NCBI RefSeq assembly: GCF_020564935.1
Contig: NZ_JAJCXB010000023.1
Span: forward strand, 1 to 64,000
Source: Streptomyces pinistramenti
GTDB lineage: Bacteria; Actinomycetota; Actinomycetes; Streptomycetales; Streptomycetaceae
Length of the DNA: 64,000 nucleotides
Direction of reading: 5' to 3'
Shown here: one piece after another, positions 42,019-50,860 of the stretch
Position numbering within the stretch: the first letter of the stretch is position 1
Layout of the letters: the number at the start of each line of letters is the position of its first letter
The notes under the pieces: generated by a model
Database searches by the model: none
What the model was told of the DNA's origin: nothing
Seen by the model: only the letters and a program-made list of their open reading frames with translations
Position numbers and translations under genes: made by a program

Positions 42019-43672
42019 CCGCGGCCGTACGGCCGCACCTGGTGCTCCTGGTCAGCGTGGCGGGCGCGATGCTCGTCGCGCTGGACGGCACGGTCCTGCT
42101 CGTGGCGCAGCCCAGCCTGCAACGCGATCTCGGCGCGAGCGTGGCGCAGGTCCAGTGGACGAGTACGGGCTACCTGCTCGCGGTGGCGGCGCTGCTCGTC
42201 TTCGCCGGGCGTCTCGGCGACCGGTACGGACTCACACGGCTGCTGTTCATCGGCGTGCTCGGCTTCGGGGCCGCCTCGGGCGGCATCGCGCTCGCACCCT
42301 CGGTCGGCTGGGTGATCGGCCTGCGCACCGCACAGGGTGTGTTCGGCGCGCTCCTGCAACCGGCGACGCTCGCGCTGCTGAGACTGGCGTACCCGGCGGA
42401 CCGGCTCGGTACTCCGGTGGCCATCCGTACCAGCGCGATCGGGGTTGCCGCGGCGATCGGTCCGGTCCTCGGGGCGTCCTCGTCGCGAGTCTTGGCTGGC
42501 GTGCGGTGTTCGTGGTCAACGTCCCCGTCGCGCTCGCCATCGCCGCCGTCACCTTCGCCGTTCGGGTGCCCGCGCCGGAACATACCGCGCCGCAGCGGCT
42601 CGGCCTCACGGGCGCAGCGCTGCTCACGGCCACGCTCGCGGTCCTGGTCCACACCCTGGTCGGCATACCGGCGCACGGGTGGACCGCCGTGCCGACGCTG
42701 CTCGGGCTCCTGGCCGTCGCGGGCCTCGCGGCGGTACTCGTCGTGCACGAACGCCGGACCGCCCACCCGATCGTGCCGCTCGTCGTGGCGCGCTCCGTAC
42801 CGGTGACCGCATCGATGGCGCTCCTGCTGGTCACGACCGGCGGGATGTTCGGCGCGCTGTTCGTCGCCACCTTCTTCCTCTTCTTCCTCCAGGACGTACT
42901 CCGGCTCGACCCGCTCGCCAGCGGTCTGCGGGTTCTCCCGCTGACCGCGCTCATGGTTCTCGGCGCGCCCGTCGCCGGCGGTGCGCCACGGCGGTACGGC
43001 CCACGCCGCACCGCGATCACCGGCACGCTTCTCGTCGTCCTCGGCACAGCCGGTCTTTCCCTGCTCGGCCCGACCAGCACCTGGCCGACCACCGGCGCCG
43101 CCTTCGCCGTGCTCGGTGCGGGGTTCGCCACCGTCATGGTGACCGCGACCGGAACCGTGGTCGGTGACGCGCCGCCCGGGTACGCCGGGGTCGTCGGCGG
43201 CCTCAAGCAGACCGCCGTGAACATCGGCCCGACACTCGGCATCGCCGTCGCCGCCGGGATCACGCTGCGCCCGTCGGACGTCGGGACCTCGGCGACGGCC
43301 GCCACGGCAATGGGCTCCGCCCTGCCGGTCCTGGCCGGGCTCGCCGCACTCGGACTGCTGCCGGCGTCGTTGCTGCCCCGCGGCCGGCCCGTCGCCCGAG
43401 ACGGACCGGCCGCGGGCCAACTCCCCGCCCGCCGGACTGAATTCCGCCTCAATCTCCCCCGTCGGGACCGGAGCCCAACGGATGACGACACACTCCACGT
43501 GATGCTCAACTACGCACCACCCCGGCGCGCGGTCCGACGTCAGGCGTCCCCGTACGCCTCGCCGCCGAGGTCGAGCGCCGCCGTTCCGGAGGTGGCGTCG
43601 GCCAGCCAGGCGCGGAAGCCTTCGACATCGGCTTCCGGCAGGCCGACCTCGATGCGGACGTCGGCGCCGTAG
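42015..43672 (+). pseudogene. MFS (DHA2-type) exporter split by a single-base frameshift
   Basis: The N-terminal half reads as a 14-helix MFS drug exporter (MLVALDGTVLLVAQPSLQRD, GRLGDRYGLTRLL) up to AAIGPVLG at about 42471. The continuation GVLVASLGWRAVFVVNVPVA is in the next frame. A run of four Gs (42471-42474) where five would restore the frame explains it. The rest (to about residue 460) is normal. The second frame runs past the usual family end and overlaps the opposite gene. It could be a pseudogene, slippage-controlled, or a sequencing error. Confidence 0.82.
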
Positions 43673-44166
43673 CTGACCTCGCGCACGATCCGTCCCGTGG
43701 CCCGCAGGTCGTTCTCGACCTTGCCTGCACGCTGGTGGTCGACGGTGACCGTCGCCAGCCGGTAGCGCTGCCTGGTGACCGTGCCGAGGGTGTCGAGCGC
43801 CTCGCCGACGACGCCTCCGTAGGCGCGGATCAGCCCGCCGGCGCCGAGCTTGACGCCGCCGAAGTAGCGCGTGACGACCGCGACGACGTAGCGCACCTCG
43901 CGGCGCACCAGCATCTGCAGCATCGGCACACCCGCCGTGCCGCCCGGCTCTCCGTCGTCGCTGGCCTTCTGGATGCCGCCGTCGGCACCCAGCACGTAGG
44001 CGAAGCAGTGGTGGCGGGCGCCCGGGTGCTCCTTGCGGACACCTGCGATGAAGTCCTGGGCCTCGGCCTCGGTCGCGACGGGCGCGAGCGCGCAGAGGAA
44101 GCGGGACTTGTTGATCTCGATCTCGTGCACACCCGCGTGGGCGAGGGTCCGGTACTGCTCCTGCAT
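43540..44166 (-). CDS. YigZ/IMPACT-family protein
   Basis: 208-residue YigZ-family protein (UPF0029 N domain plus C-terminal DUF1949), linked in other organisms to translation or proline peptide turnover. Landmarks are HHCFAYVLG, SDDGEPGGTAGVPML and TRYFGGVKLGAGGLIRAYGG, all intact. ATG 44166 has TAGGCT six bases upstream (44178-44173) and no ribosome site, so the mRNA is probably leaderless. Its 3' end overlaps the run-on MFS frame on the other strand. Confidence 0.9.
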   Translation of the reverse strand: MQEQYRTLAHAGVHEIEINKSRFLCALAPVATEAEAQDFIAGVRKEHPGARHHCFAYVLGADGGIQKASDDGEPGGTAGVPMLQMLVRREVRYVVAVVTRYFGGVKLGAGGLIRAYGGVVGEALDTLGTVTRQRYRLATVTVDHQRAGKVENDLRATGRIVREVSYGADVRIEVGLPEADVEGFRAWLADATSGTAALDLGGEAYGDA

Positions 44167-44417
44167 CGCACCAGCCTATGCGGCCCGCCCGCGCGGCCCG
44201 GCACCGGCCGGTCCGATGCGCCCCAGGCCCGCGCCGCGCTGCGGGTGTCCGCCGTACGGGGGCTCCGCGCACGGCCAGGCGGCGTATCCCCGGGGCCCCT
44301 CCGGTGCGTCGGGCAGACGTGCGGGCCGACCGTGGGCACTGTGGCCGGGGCGACGGCCTCGTGGACGGGGCCCGGTCGCGTACCCAGGAACCGTACGGCG
44401 GGTTGGCGGAGGGCTTC

Positions 44418-45254
44418 ATGGACGACAGCACACAGACGACGGTGGCGGTAGGTGTTCCGGTGACGGGCCAGGAGATGCCCGATCCGCCCCCCGAGGTGAT
44501 CGAGGCGGCCCGCAGCGCGCCGGACCACTGGCTGGCCATGGTGGATCTCACCTGGACCGGCGAGGGGCCGCCGCCGCGCTGGGCGCTGATCGGGCAGTGG
44601 CGCTCGGGCCCGACCGGCGAGATCGAGGAGTGGCGGGACAACCCGGAGTACCGGCCGTCCCCGCAGATGCTGGACTGGGCGGACCCGACGGACCCGGTCG
44701 ACCAGGCCGTGCAGCTGGCCGCGACCGGGTACGGCCCGGCGCAGGACGTGCCGGACGCGCTCGCGCGCGCGGAGGTCGCGGTCCTGGTCAGCGCGACCGG
44801 CAGCCCGCTGGCCGCGGCGTCGCCCGAGGGCACTCCGGTGGTGCCCGTCTACACGTCGGACAGCCACCTGGAGGCTGTGGGGCGACTGCTCTACGACCGG
44901 CGCCCGGTGGCGGAACTCGTCGGGCAACTGCCGCCCGGCCATGCGATGTACCTGAACCCGACGGGGCCGGTCAGCATGCTGGTGGACATGGAGGAGCTGC
45001 AGGCCGCCCTGTCGGCATCCGGCGCGGGGGCGGCGGGTGAGGGCGACGCACCGGCCGACGGCTTCGCCCTGGTGGACGGGCCGGCGGCGCCCCGGCGTCC
45101 GGGTACGGCGGCGGGCGGTGCGGAGCCGGTGGGCGCGCATCCCGAGGACGGTCCCGAGGGCCCGGCCGGCGGCCTGCCGATCGGCAAGCCCGCCCGTACG
45201 GCGGCCGTCGGCGCCGGTATGGCGAGCAGCGGCGCCAGGGGCAGCACCGGCTGA
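44418..45254 (+). CDS. Type VII secretion system-associated protein (SseB-like)
   Basis: 278-residue protein like those annotated in Streptomyces as type VII secretion-associated. The first 90 residues form a small domain (VTGQEMPDPPPEVIEAARSA, DHWLAMVDLTWTGEG), residues about 100-200 resemble an SseB domain (ALARAEVAVLVSATGSPLA... PVVPVYTSDSHLEAV), and the last 70 are a Gly/Ala/Pro-rich low-complexity tail. No signal peptide. GGAGG precedes ATG 44418. No esx or ecc genes are in this window, so the link to secretion is from homologues only. A terminator hairpin follows. Confidence 0.72.
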   Translation: MDDSTQTTVAVGVPVTGQEMPDPPPEVIEAARSAPDHWLAMVDLTWTGEGPPPRWALIGQWRSGPTGEIEEWRDNPEYRPSPQMLDWADPTDPVDQAVQLAATGYGPAQDVPDALARAEVAVLVSATGSPLAAASPEGTPVVPVYTSDSHLEAVGRLLYDRRPVAELVGQLPPGHAMYLNPTGPVSMLVDMEELQAALSASGAGAAGEGDAPADGFALVDGPAAPRRPGTAAGGAEPVGAHPEDGPEGPAGGLPIGKPARTAAVGAGMASSGARGSTG

Positions 45255-45272
45255 CGTTCCGGCACATGATCC

Positions 45273-45304
45273 CGCCCCGCCCGTCTTCCCCTTCGGGCGG
45301 GGCG
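45273..45304 (+). terminator. 11-bp perfect hairpin terminator
   Basis: CGCCCCGCCCG (45273-45283) and CGGGCGGGGCG (45294-45304) with a 10-base loop begin 18 bases after the stop of the SseB-like gene. Confidence 0.7.
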
Positions 45305-45462
45305 TTCCGCTGCCCGGGGTCTTCGTGGGGGAACCGGGTGGCTGCACGGGGGGGTGAAGGCGGCGGGACGAAGCGGCCGGGGAAATGCGGCCGGAGCGGG
45401 AATCCTTGCGCGAGGCCGTCCGTTTTGCGGACAGGACTCTTTCCTTCCACAGGAGGCAGCGC

Positions 45463-45870
45463 GTGTACGGCGATCCCGCAACGATCCGCAGCATGCTCAC
45501 CGGGCTGGGTGACACCTGGGCCGTCGTGGGCCTGTCGTCGAACCGGCAGCGGGCCGCGTACGGCGTCGCGGAGGTCCTGCAGCGCTACGGCAAGCGGATC
45601 GTGCCGGTGCACCCGAAGGCCGAGACGGTGCACGGTGAGAAGGGGTACGCGTCGCTGTCGGAGATACCGTTCCCGGTCGATGTGGTCGATGTGTTCGTCA
45701 ACGGCGGGCTGGCCGGTGCCGTCGCCGACGAAGCCGTCGCGGCCGGCGCGCGGGGCGTGTGGTTCCAGCTCGGTGTGGTCGACGAAGCGGCCTGGGAACG
45801 GGTGCGCGACGCGGGGCTCGACATGGTGATGGACCGCTGCCCGGCGATCGAGATACCCCGGCTGCGGTGA
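45463..45870 (+). CDS. CoA-binding-domain protein (YccU-like)
   Basis: 135-residue Rossmann-fold CoA-binding protein. The nucleotide-binding core reads TWAVVGLSSNRQRAAYGVAE, then RIVPVHPKAE, as in YccU/succinyl-CoA synthetase alpha-like small proteins. Role unknown. GTG 45463 is preceded by AGGAGG at 45451-45456, which decides the start; the frame is open further upstream but without homology. Convergent with the P-loop gene 11 bases later. Confidence 0.87.
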   Translation: MYGDPATIRSMLTGLGDTWAVVGLSSNRQRAAYGVAEVLQRYGKRIVPVHPKAETVHGEKGYASLSEIPFPVDVVDVFVNGGLAGAVADEAVAAGARGVWFQLGVVDEAAWERVRDAGLDMVMDRCPAIEIPRLR

Positions 45871-45881
45871 GCGGGCGCCGC

Positions 45882-46475
45882 TCAGCCGATGGCCTGCCGG
45901 GTACGGGCGGTGAGGGTGTGCCACGGGCGGGAGGCGACCACGGGCAGGGAGTGCAGGCCGGCCTGGTGGCTGAGCCAGTGTGAGAACTGCGCGCTGACCT
46001 GCGCCCGGTGCGTCTGCGCGGCGAGGTCAGGTTCCCTGGATGCGTAGTTGGCGGTGATCTGCCCGGGGTCCGCTTCGTGCAGGAACACCGCCCGGACGCG
46101 GCGGCCGGACGCCAGACCCTCGCGGACGGCTCGGGTGGCGGCGGCCGGGGTGAGGTAGTCGCCCTCGATCACGGCGGGTACGTCGACGGTCAGGCGGTTG
46201 CGCACCACGCCGAGCGCCGCGGGTTCCAGGGCTCGTGCGGTGGCGATCTGGTGGGCCAGTACCTGCGCCGTGGGGAGGGCCGGGGCGGCGACATGGTCGA
46301 AGTGGTGGAGATCCGGGTGCTGTTCGGCGGTGGTGATCGCCTGTACGGCGCTGACCACGTCATCGAACTCGACGACGAAACCCTGTGACTCCTCGGCGAG
46401 TTGGGCGGCGAGACGGCTCTTTCCGATGCCGGACGCCCCGCCGAGCAGCACGATGTCCCACGAGGTTCCTGTCAC
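45882..46475 (-). CDS. P-loop ATPase/kinase-like protein
   Basis: 197-residue protein with a Walker A loop GGASGIGKS at 12-20, in a form used by small kinases and 2-phosphoglycerate-kinase-like proteins. A later ITANYASREPD and a C-terminal VVASRPWHTL region complete a single alpha/beta domain. Substrate unknown. GTG 46475 is the start next to the P-loop; the frame is open upstream without recognisable protein. It is divergent from the GNAT gene. Confidence 0.75.
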   Translation of the reverse strand: MTGTSWDIVLLGGASGIGKSRLAAQLAEESQGFVVEFDDVVSAVQAITTAEQHPDLHHFDHVAAPALPTAQVLAHQIATARALEPAALGVVRNRLTVDVPAVIEGDYLTPAAATRAVREGLASGRRVRAVFLHEADPGQITANYASREPDLAAQTHRAQVSAQFSHWLSHQAGLHSLPVVASRPWHTLTARTRQAIG

Positions 46476-46631
46476 GGCGTGACGGTATCGCGCGGGGCCC
46501 GCCCCGTGCCCGGCGGTTTTCGCCGCGGCCGGTCGGGGCGGCCGGGGCCTCGCCAAGGCGCGGCCGGGCCCGAGGTTTCGGCGGCTGTCCGGCCCGTGAG
46601 ATATCCCGTTCGGGCCTGGCGGCCGCTGCGC

Positions 46632-46637
46632 TAGCGT
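46632..46637 (+). promoter_or_regulatory. -10 box (TAGCGT) of the leaderless GNAT gene
   Basis: TAGCGT ends six bases before ATG 46644; no ribosome site precedes the start. Confidence 0.55.
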
Positions 46638-46643
46638 CCCGGC

Positions 46644-47141
46644 ATGACCACGCCACGCCACGCCGTCCCCGAAGACGCCGCCGAACTGGTCCGGTTGCGC
46701 CGCCTGATGTTCGCCGCGATGACCGGCCGCGACGCCCCCGGGGCGTGGGAGCGGCACGCCGAGGAGGTGGCGCGCCGGCAACTCGCGGATCCGCAGGGGC
46801 CGCTCGTCGCGTTCGTGGTGGACGGCGCCGCCGAAAACGGTGCGCCGCGCCTGGCGGCCTGCGCGGTGGGCACGGTCGAGCAGCGGCTGCCTGCGCCCGG
46901 TCACCCCTCGGGCCTGTTCGCCTTCGTCTTCAACGTCTGTACGGACGTCGGCCACCGGGGGCTGGGCTACGCGCGGGCGACGACGGAGGCGCTGCTGGGG
47001 CGGTTCACCGAGCTGGGTGTGAGCCGGGTCGACCTGCATGCCACGGAAGGCGCCGAACCGCTGTACCGCAGCCTGGGATTCGCCGAGCACTCCACCGCGC
47101 TGTCCCTGGACCTGCGATCCCGACCGTCGGACGCCGGATAG
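46644..47141 (+). CDS. GNAT-family N-acetyltransferase
   Basis: 165-residue GNAT. N-terminal helix AVPEDAAELVRLRRLMF, central strand FAFVFNVCTDVGHRGLGYAR with the acetyl-CoA loop (HRGLGYARATTEALL), and C-terminal EPLYRSLGFAEHS. The first-third loop differs from aminoglycoside acetyltransferases; substrate unknown. Likely leaderless from TAGCGT. Its 3' end faces the YbaK gene across a long hairpin. Confidence 0.85.
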   Translation: MTTPRHAVPEDAAELVRLRRLMFAAMTGRDAPGAWERHAEEVARRQLADPQGPLVAFVVDGAAENGAPRLAACAVGTVEQRLPAPGHPSGLFAFVFNVCTDVGHRGLGYARATTEALLGRFTELGVSRVDLHATEGAEPLYRSLGFAEHSTALSLDLRSRPSDAG

Positions 47142-47158
47142 CGGGCGGGGCGGTCCTT

Positions 47159-47211
47159 ACGACCTGGGGAGCAATAGCCCTTCTCCCGAGGACCATTGTT
47201 CCCCAGGTCGT
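47159..47211. terminator. Long near-perfect hairpin between convergent genes
   Basis: Arms of 17 bases, ACGACCTGGGGAGCAAT (47159-47175) and ATTGTTCCCCAGGTCGT (47195-47211), pair at 16 of 17 positions with a 19-base loop. It lies in the 78-base gap between the GNAT and YbaK gene ends and most likely terminates both. Confidence 0.75.
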
Positions 47212-47219
47212 TAGCCAGG

Positions 47220-47777
47220 TCAGGCCACGCCCAGCCCGTCGATGACCGTGGCGTTGGGGAGTTCGGCCAGCGCCTTGCCCGGCGCGATGATCTTGCCGCG
47301 TCGCCGGCCGCTGCCGATCAGCGCGTACGGGATGTCCGCGACGGCGGCGTCCACCAGCACCGGCCAGCTGCCGGGCAGGCCGATCGGGGTGATGCCGCCG
47401 TATTCCATGCCGCTGTCGCCGACCGCGGTGTCCATCGGCGCGAACGACGCCTTGCGGGAGCCGAGTTGGCGGCGCACCACGCCGTTGACGTCGGCCCGGG
47501 TGTGCGACAGGACGAGGCAGGCGGCCAGGGTGACCTCGCCGCCGCGCTTGCCCGCCACCACCACGCAGTTCGCCGACTGCTCCAGCAGCCAGGCGCCGTA
47601 GTGCTCGACGAGCAGCGCGGTGTCCGCGATGGCCGGGTCGGTGTCGACGTAGCGGATCTCCTCGACCGGTACGGAGCCGCGCCAGTCGCGGAGGGCGGCG
47701 GCTACGGGCTCGGGCAGCAGGTCCAGGCAGTCGATCGCGGGCCGGACATCGTCGAAGGCATCCATGGGCACGGGCAT
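47220..47777 (-). CDS. YbaK/EbsC-family protein (aminoacyl-tRNA deacylase fold)
   Basis: 185-residue YbaK/prolyl-tRNA synthetase-associated domain protein. The family deacylates mischarged tRNAs such as Cys-tRNA-Pro. Typical regions are LEQSANCVVVAGKRGG, a conserved-Lys-like RRQLGSRKASFAP, and GGITPIGLPGSWPVLVD near 128-144. ATG 47777 is preceded by TAGCTT at six bases (47789-47784), so the mRNA is probably leaderless. It is the last gene before the XRE-cupin regulator, which ends 73 bases upstream of its start. Confidence 0.87.
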   Translation of the reverse strand: MPVPMDAFDDVRPAIDCLDLLPEPVAAALRDWRGSVPVEEIRYVDTDPAIADTALLVEHYGAWLLEQSANCVVVAGKRGGEVTLAACLVLSHTRADVNGVVRRQLGSRKASFAPMDTAVGDSGMEYGGITPIGLPGSWPVLVDAAVADIPYALIGSGRRRGKIIAPGKALAELPNATVIDGLGVA

Positions 47778-47850
47778 GGCGCCAAGCTAACAGGCACGGC
47801 CGGCCGGGTCGGGGCGCGTCTCAGGGGGCGAGAAGACCGGCGGCCTGCGG

Positions 47851-48423
47851 TCAGCGGCCGGGTGGGACGAGTACCGACATGGTCATCTCGACCGGTTCGG
47901 TGCCGTCGTTGCGGTAGCCGTGCGCGGCCTTCGCCTCGAAGGTCGCCGATGCGCCCGCGGGGACCGCGTGATCGGTGCCGTCGACGGTGAGGGTGAGGGT
48001 TCCGGTGCGGACGTGGAGCAGTTCGACGGTGCCGGGCGGGTGCGGGTCCGACTGGCTGCTGTCGCCCGGCATCAGCAGCCAGTCCCAGAGCTCGTAGGGC
48101 CCTGGCGCCTCGGCGCCGACCAGCAGCAAGGTGTGGCTGCCGGCCTCGGTCGACCACATGCGGACGGCTTCGCCGGGGGCCACCAGCCGTACCTGCGGGC
48201 CCTGTTCGTGGTCGAGGAGGGTGGTGATGCTGATGCCGAGGGCATCGGCGATCTTGACGGTGGTGCCCACGCTCGGGTTCGTACGGGCCTGTTCGATCTG
48301 GATGATCATGCCGCGGCTGACTCCGGCGCGGGCCGCCAGCGCGTCGAGGGTGTAGCCGCGCTCGGTGCGCCAGCGCTTGAGGTTGCGGGCGAGCGACTGC
48401 GTGAGCTGGTCGAGGTCCGTCAC
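47851..48423 (-). CDS. XRE-family regulator with C-terminal cupin
   Basis: 190-residue regulator: helix-turn-helix at about 8-65 (LKRWRTERGYTLDALAARAG, VSRGMIIQIEQARTNPSV) and a cupin sensor domain at about 105-185 (SDPHPPGTVELLHVRTG...). This class senses amino acids, polyamines or aldehydes. GTG 48423 has TATATT nine bases upstream. It is divergent from a DMT exporter 94 bases away, the likely target. Confidence 0.88.
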   Translation of the reverse strand: MTDLDQLTQSLARNLKRWRTERGYTLDALAARAGVSRGMIIQIEQARTNPSVGTTVKIADALGISITTLLDHEQGPQVRLVAPGEAVRMWSTEAGSHTLLLVGAEAPGPYELWDWLLMPGDSSQSDPHPPGTVELLHVRTGTLTLTVDGTDHAVPAGASATFEAKAAHGYRNDGTEPVEMTMSVLVPPGR

Positions 48424-48517
48424 GGTCCGTCCAATATAGTGAATGACATAGTCCGTCTTACTGAACTACGGTGTGCTGCACTTCAGCGTCCAGCTCACTG
48501 TACTGCGAGGTTTCACC
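48424..48517. promoter_or_regulatory. Divergent promoter region of the XRE-cupin and exporter genes
   Basis: 94 bases, clearly more AT-rich than the surroundings. The minus-strand -10 is probably TATATT (48437-48432 region). Three related stretches (ATAGTGAAT, ATAGTCCGT, TACTGAACTA) suggest a repeated AGT/ACT operator for the XRE protein, but I cannot define one perfect dyad. Confidence 0.45.
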
Positions 48518-49387
48518 ATGACTGCGGTCTTCGCCCTGGCCACCAGCTTGCTGTGGGGGCTCGCCGACTTCGGCGGCGGACTGCTCACCCGACGCCTGCA
48601 CGCACTGACCGTGGTGGTGGCCTCGCAGGCCCTGGCCGCCCTCGTGCTGGGCGCCGTCGTGCTCGCCACGGGCGGCTGGCAGGAGGCCGGCGGCTCGCTG
48701 TGGTTCGCGGTGGCCGCCGGTGTGGTGGGCCCGGCCGCCATGCTCTGCTTCTACCGCGCCCTGGCGCTCGGCCCGATGGGCGTGGTCTCCCCTCTCGGCT
48801 CGCTGGGCACCGTCGTCGTCCCGCTCGGCGTCGGCTTCGTCCTGGGCGAGCGGCCGGGACCGGTGCAGGCGGCGGGCATGGTGGTGGCCGTGGCGGGGAT
48901 CATGCTGGCCGGCGGGCAGCGGATGGGCGGGGTGTCCGTGCCGCGCCGGACGATCGTGCTCACCCTGGTCTCGGCGTTCGGCTTCGGGACCGTGATGGCG
49001 CTGATCGCCGAGGCGTCAACGAACGTCACCGGCCTTTTCCTTGCCCTGTTCGTCCAGCGTCTGTGCAATGTCGCGGTCGGCGGCGCCGCCCTGTACGCGA
49101 CGGTGCGGCGCGGTACGCCCGCGCTGCCCGACGACGGGCTGCCCGCGCTGCGGGGCGCGCTGCCTGCGCTCGCGTTCGTCGGTATCGCCGATGTCGCGGC
49201 CAACGGCACCTACGCGCTCGCCGCGCAGCACGGCCCGGTCACCGTCGCCGCCGTACTCGCCTCGCTCTACCCCGTCGTCACCGCACTCGCCGCGCTCGGC
49301 ATCCTCAAGGAGCGGCTGCGCGCGGTCCAGGCGGCCGGCGCCTCGCTGGCGCTGCTGGGCACGGTACTGCTGGCGTCGGCCGGCTGA
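48518..49387 (+). CDS. EamA/DMT-family transporter
   Basis: 289-residue membrane protein with ten hydrophobic segments in two EamA repeats (first FALATSLLWGLADFGGGLLT, second starting near 145), the layout of amino acid and metabolite exporters. The C-terminal repeat contains SLYPVVTALAALGILKERL, the typical Pro/Glu motif. ATG 48518 with a GAGG-like site. Divergent from the XRE-cupin regulator; regulator-exporter pairs of this type usually protect against an excess metabolite. Confidence 0.87.
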   Translation: MTAVFALATSLLWGLADFGGGLLTRRLHALTVVVASQALAALVLGAVVLATGGWQEAGGSLWFAVAAGVVGPAAMLCFYRALALGPMGVVSPLGSLGTVVVPLGVGFVLGERPGPVQAAGMVVAVAGIMLAGGQRMGGVSVPRRTIVLTLVSAFGFGTVMALIAEASTNVTGLFLALFVQRLCNVAVGGAALYATVRRGTPALPDDGLPALRGALPALAFVGIADVAANGTYALAAQHGPVTVAAVLASLYPVVTALAALGILKERLRAVQAAGASLALLGTVLLASAG

Positions 49388-49393
49388 CCCGGC

Positions 49394-50146
49394 TCAGCCG
49401 GCGTCCGCCGCGGAGCGCTCCTCCGCCGACAGCGCCAACAGCTGCTCCGGCGTGACCCCTTCGGGGATCGGCACCGGCGCCGGGGTGCGCAGCGGCGGCT
49501 GCCAGCCGGCCCGCGGATCCCAGCGCCGTACGACCTTCGCGGGCGCCCCGGCCACCACCGCGTGGTCCGGCACCTCGCCGCGTACGACGGCGCCCGCCGC
49601 GACCACGACGTTCCGGCCGAGCCGGGCACCGGGCAGGATGACGGCTCCGGTGCCGATCCAGCTGCCGGGTCCGATCTCGACCGGATCGGTGCGCGGCCAC
49701 TGCTTGCCGACCGGCACGTCCGGGTCGTCGTAACTGTGGTTGGTGGTGGTGAGGTAGACCCCGGGGCCGAAGAAGCAGTCATCGCCGATCGTCAGCCGGA
49801 CATCGGCGATCACATGGCTGCCGCGGCCGAGCACCACACCGTTGCCCAGGGTGAGGATCGGGTCGGGGCCGAGGTCGAGATCGGGCATCATGCCCGCGGT
49901 CAGCGTCACGTCCTGGGCGATGATGCAGTGGTCGCCGATCTCGATCCACGGGTCGCCGAACACCGTCCCCTGCGGGAACGCCAGCCGGGCCCCGGTGCCG
50001 ATGCTGCGGAAGCGGTACGGGCCCGGCCGCTCGGCGGTCACGGCCGCGGCCTGCCGCACCCAGCGCGTGCCACGGTGGAGGAGGCGCGATACGGCCCGGC
50101 GCCGCCAGGCCACGAGGGATGAGAACACGTTCTGGTTCGACGGCAC
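49394..50146 (-). CDS. Left-handed beta-helix acyltransferase (maltose/galactoside O-acetyltransferase-like)
   Basis: 250-residue LbH acetyltransferase. Hexapeptide-repeat strands run from about residue 55 (DPWIEIGDHCIIAQDVTLTAG) to 180 (SWIGTGAVILPGARLGRNVVVAAGAVV), with the catalytic-type His in TTTNHSYDDPD. The C-terminal 50 residues are Pro-rich and likely disordered. Probable role: O-acetylation of a surface sugar. GTG 50146 has TACGGT six bases upstream (50158-50153) and no ribosome site, so it is likely leaderless. Convergent with the DMT exporter, 6 bases apart. Confidence 0.85.
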   Translation of the reverse strand: MPSNQNVFSSLVAWRRRAVSRLLHRGTRWVRQAAAVTAERPGPYRFRSIGTGARLAFPQGTVFGDPWIEIGDHCIIAQDVTLTAGMMPDLDLGPDPILTLGNGVVLGRGSHVIADVRLTIGDDCFFGPGVYLTTTNHSYDDPDVPVGKQWPRTDPVEIGPGSWIGTGAVILPGARLGRNVVVAAGAVVRGEVPDHAVVAGAPAKVVRRWDPRAGWQPPLRTPAPVPIPEGVTPEQLLALSAEERSAADAG

Positions 50147-50236
50147 CCGGACACCGTACTCAGCACGCCCCGCGACCGGCCGCGCACCGCCCTGTGATCT
50201 TCGCCCCACCGTGCGGCGCCCCCGCGCGCCCGGAGG

Positions 50237-50767
50237 TCAGCCGGTGACGGACTCGCGGTGCGCCGCCGCCAGCTCCAGGTACATCGCGGCGTTGACCTTG
50301 ATGCCCTCGCGCTCCTCGTCGGTCAGCTCCCGCTTGACCTTGGCGGGCACCCCGGCCACCAGCGAGCCGGGCGGCACGACCATTCCCTGGGGTACCAGGG
50401 CCTGCGCGGCGATCAGCGAACCGGCGCCGATGTGCGCGCCGTTGAGTACCGTCGCGCCCATGCCGACCAGGACGTCGTCCTCGACGGTGCAGCCGTGCAG
50501 CACGGCGTTGTGGCCCACCGAGACGCGGTCGCCGACGGTCACCGGGAACCCGGGATCGACGTGCACGGTGCAGTTGTCCTGGACGTTGCTGTCGGCCCCC
50601 AGGACGATCGGGCCGCAGTCGGCGCGCAGCACCGTGTGGTACCAGACGCTGGCTCCGGCGGCCAGCGTCACCTCACCCAGCACGACCGAGGTCGGTGCGG
50701 TGAAGGCCGTCGGGTCGATGCTCGGTGCGGTGCCGCCCACACCGGCGATCAGTGCGCCCTGCGCCAT
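50237..50767 (-). CDS. Gamma-carbonic anhydrase-family protein
   Basis: 176-residue hexapeptide-repeat protein of the gamma-carbonic anhydrase/PaaY group. The beta-helix spans about 15-145; zinc-binding histidines fall in DNCTVHVD and VGHNAVLHGC, as expected for trimeric zinc sites between subunits. The function may be CO2 hydration or thioester chemistry. AAGGAG precedes ATG 50767. It is followed by the LbH acyltransferase gene in the same direction, 90 bases on; the two folds are related but the genes are separate. Confidence 0.88.
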   Translation of the reverse strand: MAQGALIAGVGGTAPSIDPTAFTAPTSVVLGEVTLAAGASVWYHTVLRADCGPIVLGADSNVQDNCTVHVDPGFPVTVGDRVSVGHNAVLHGCTVEDDVLVGMGATVLNGAHIGAGSLIAAQALVPQGMVVPPGSLVAGVPAKVKRELTDEEREGIKVNAAMYLELAAAHRESVTG

Positions 50768-50860
50768 TGCCGTTCTCCTTCTTCCGTACGGGATCAAGCC
50801 GCGTGCACAGTAAGCGACGGGCCACGGAAGGAAGTCGGCGGGAGGGGCGCGGGCGGGCGG

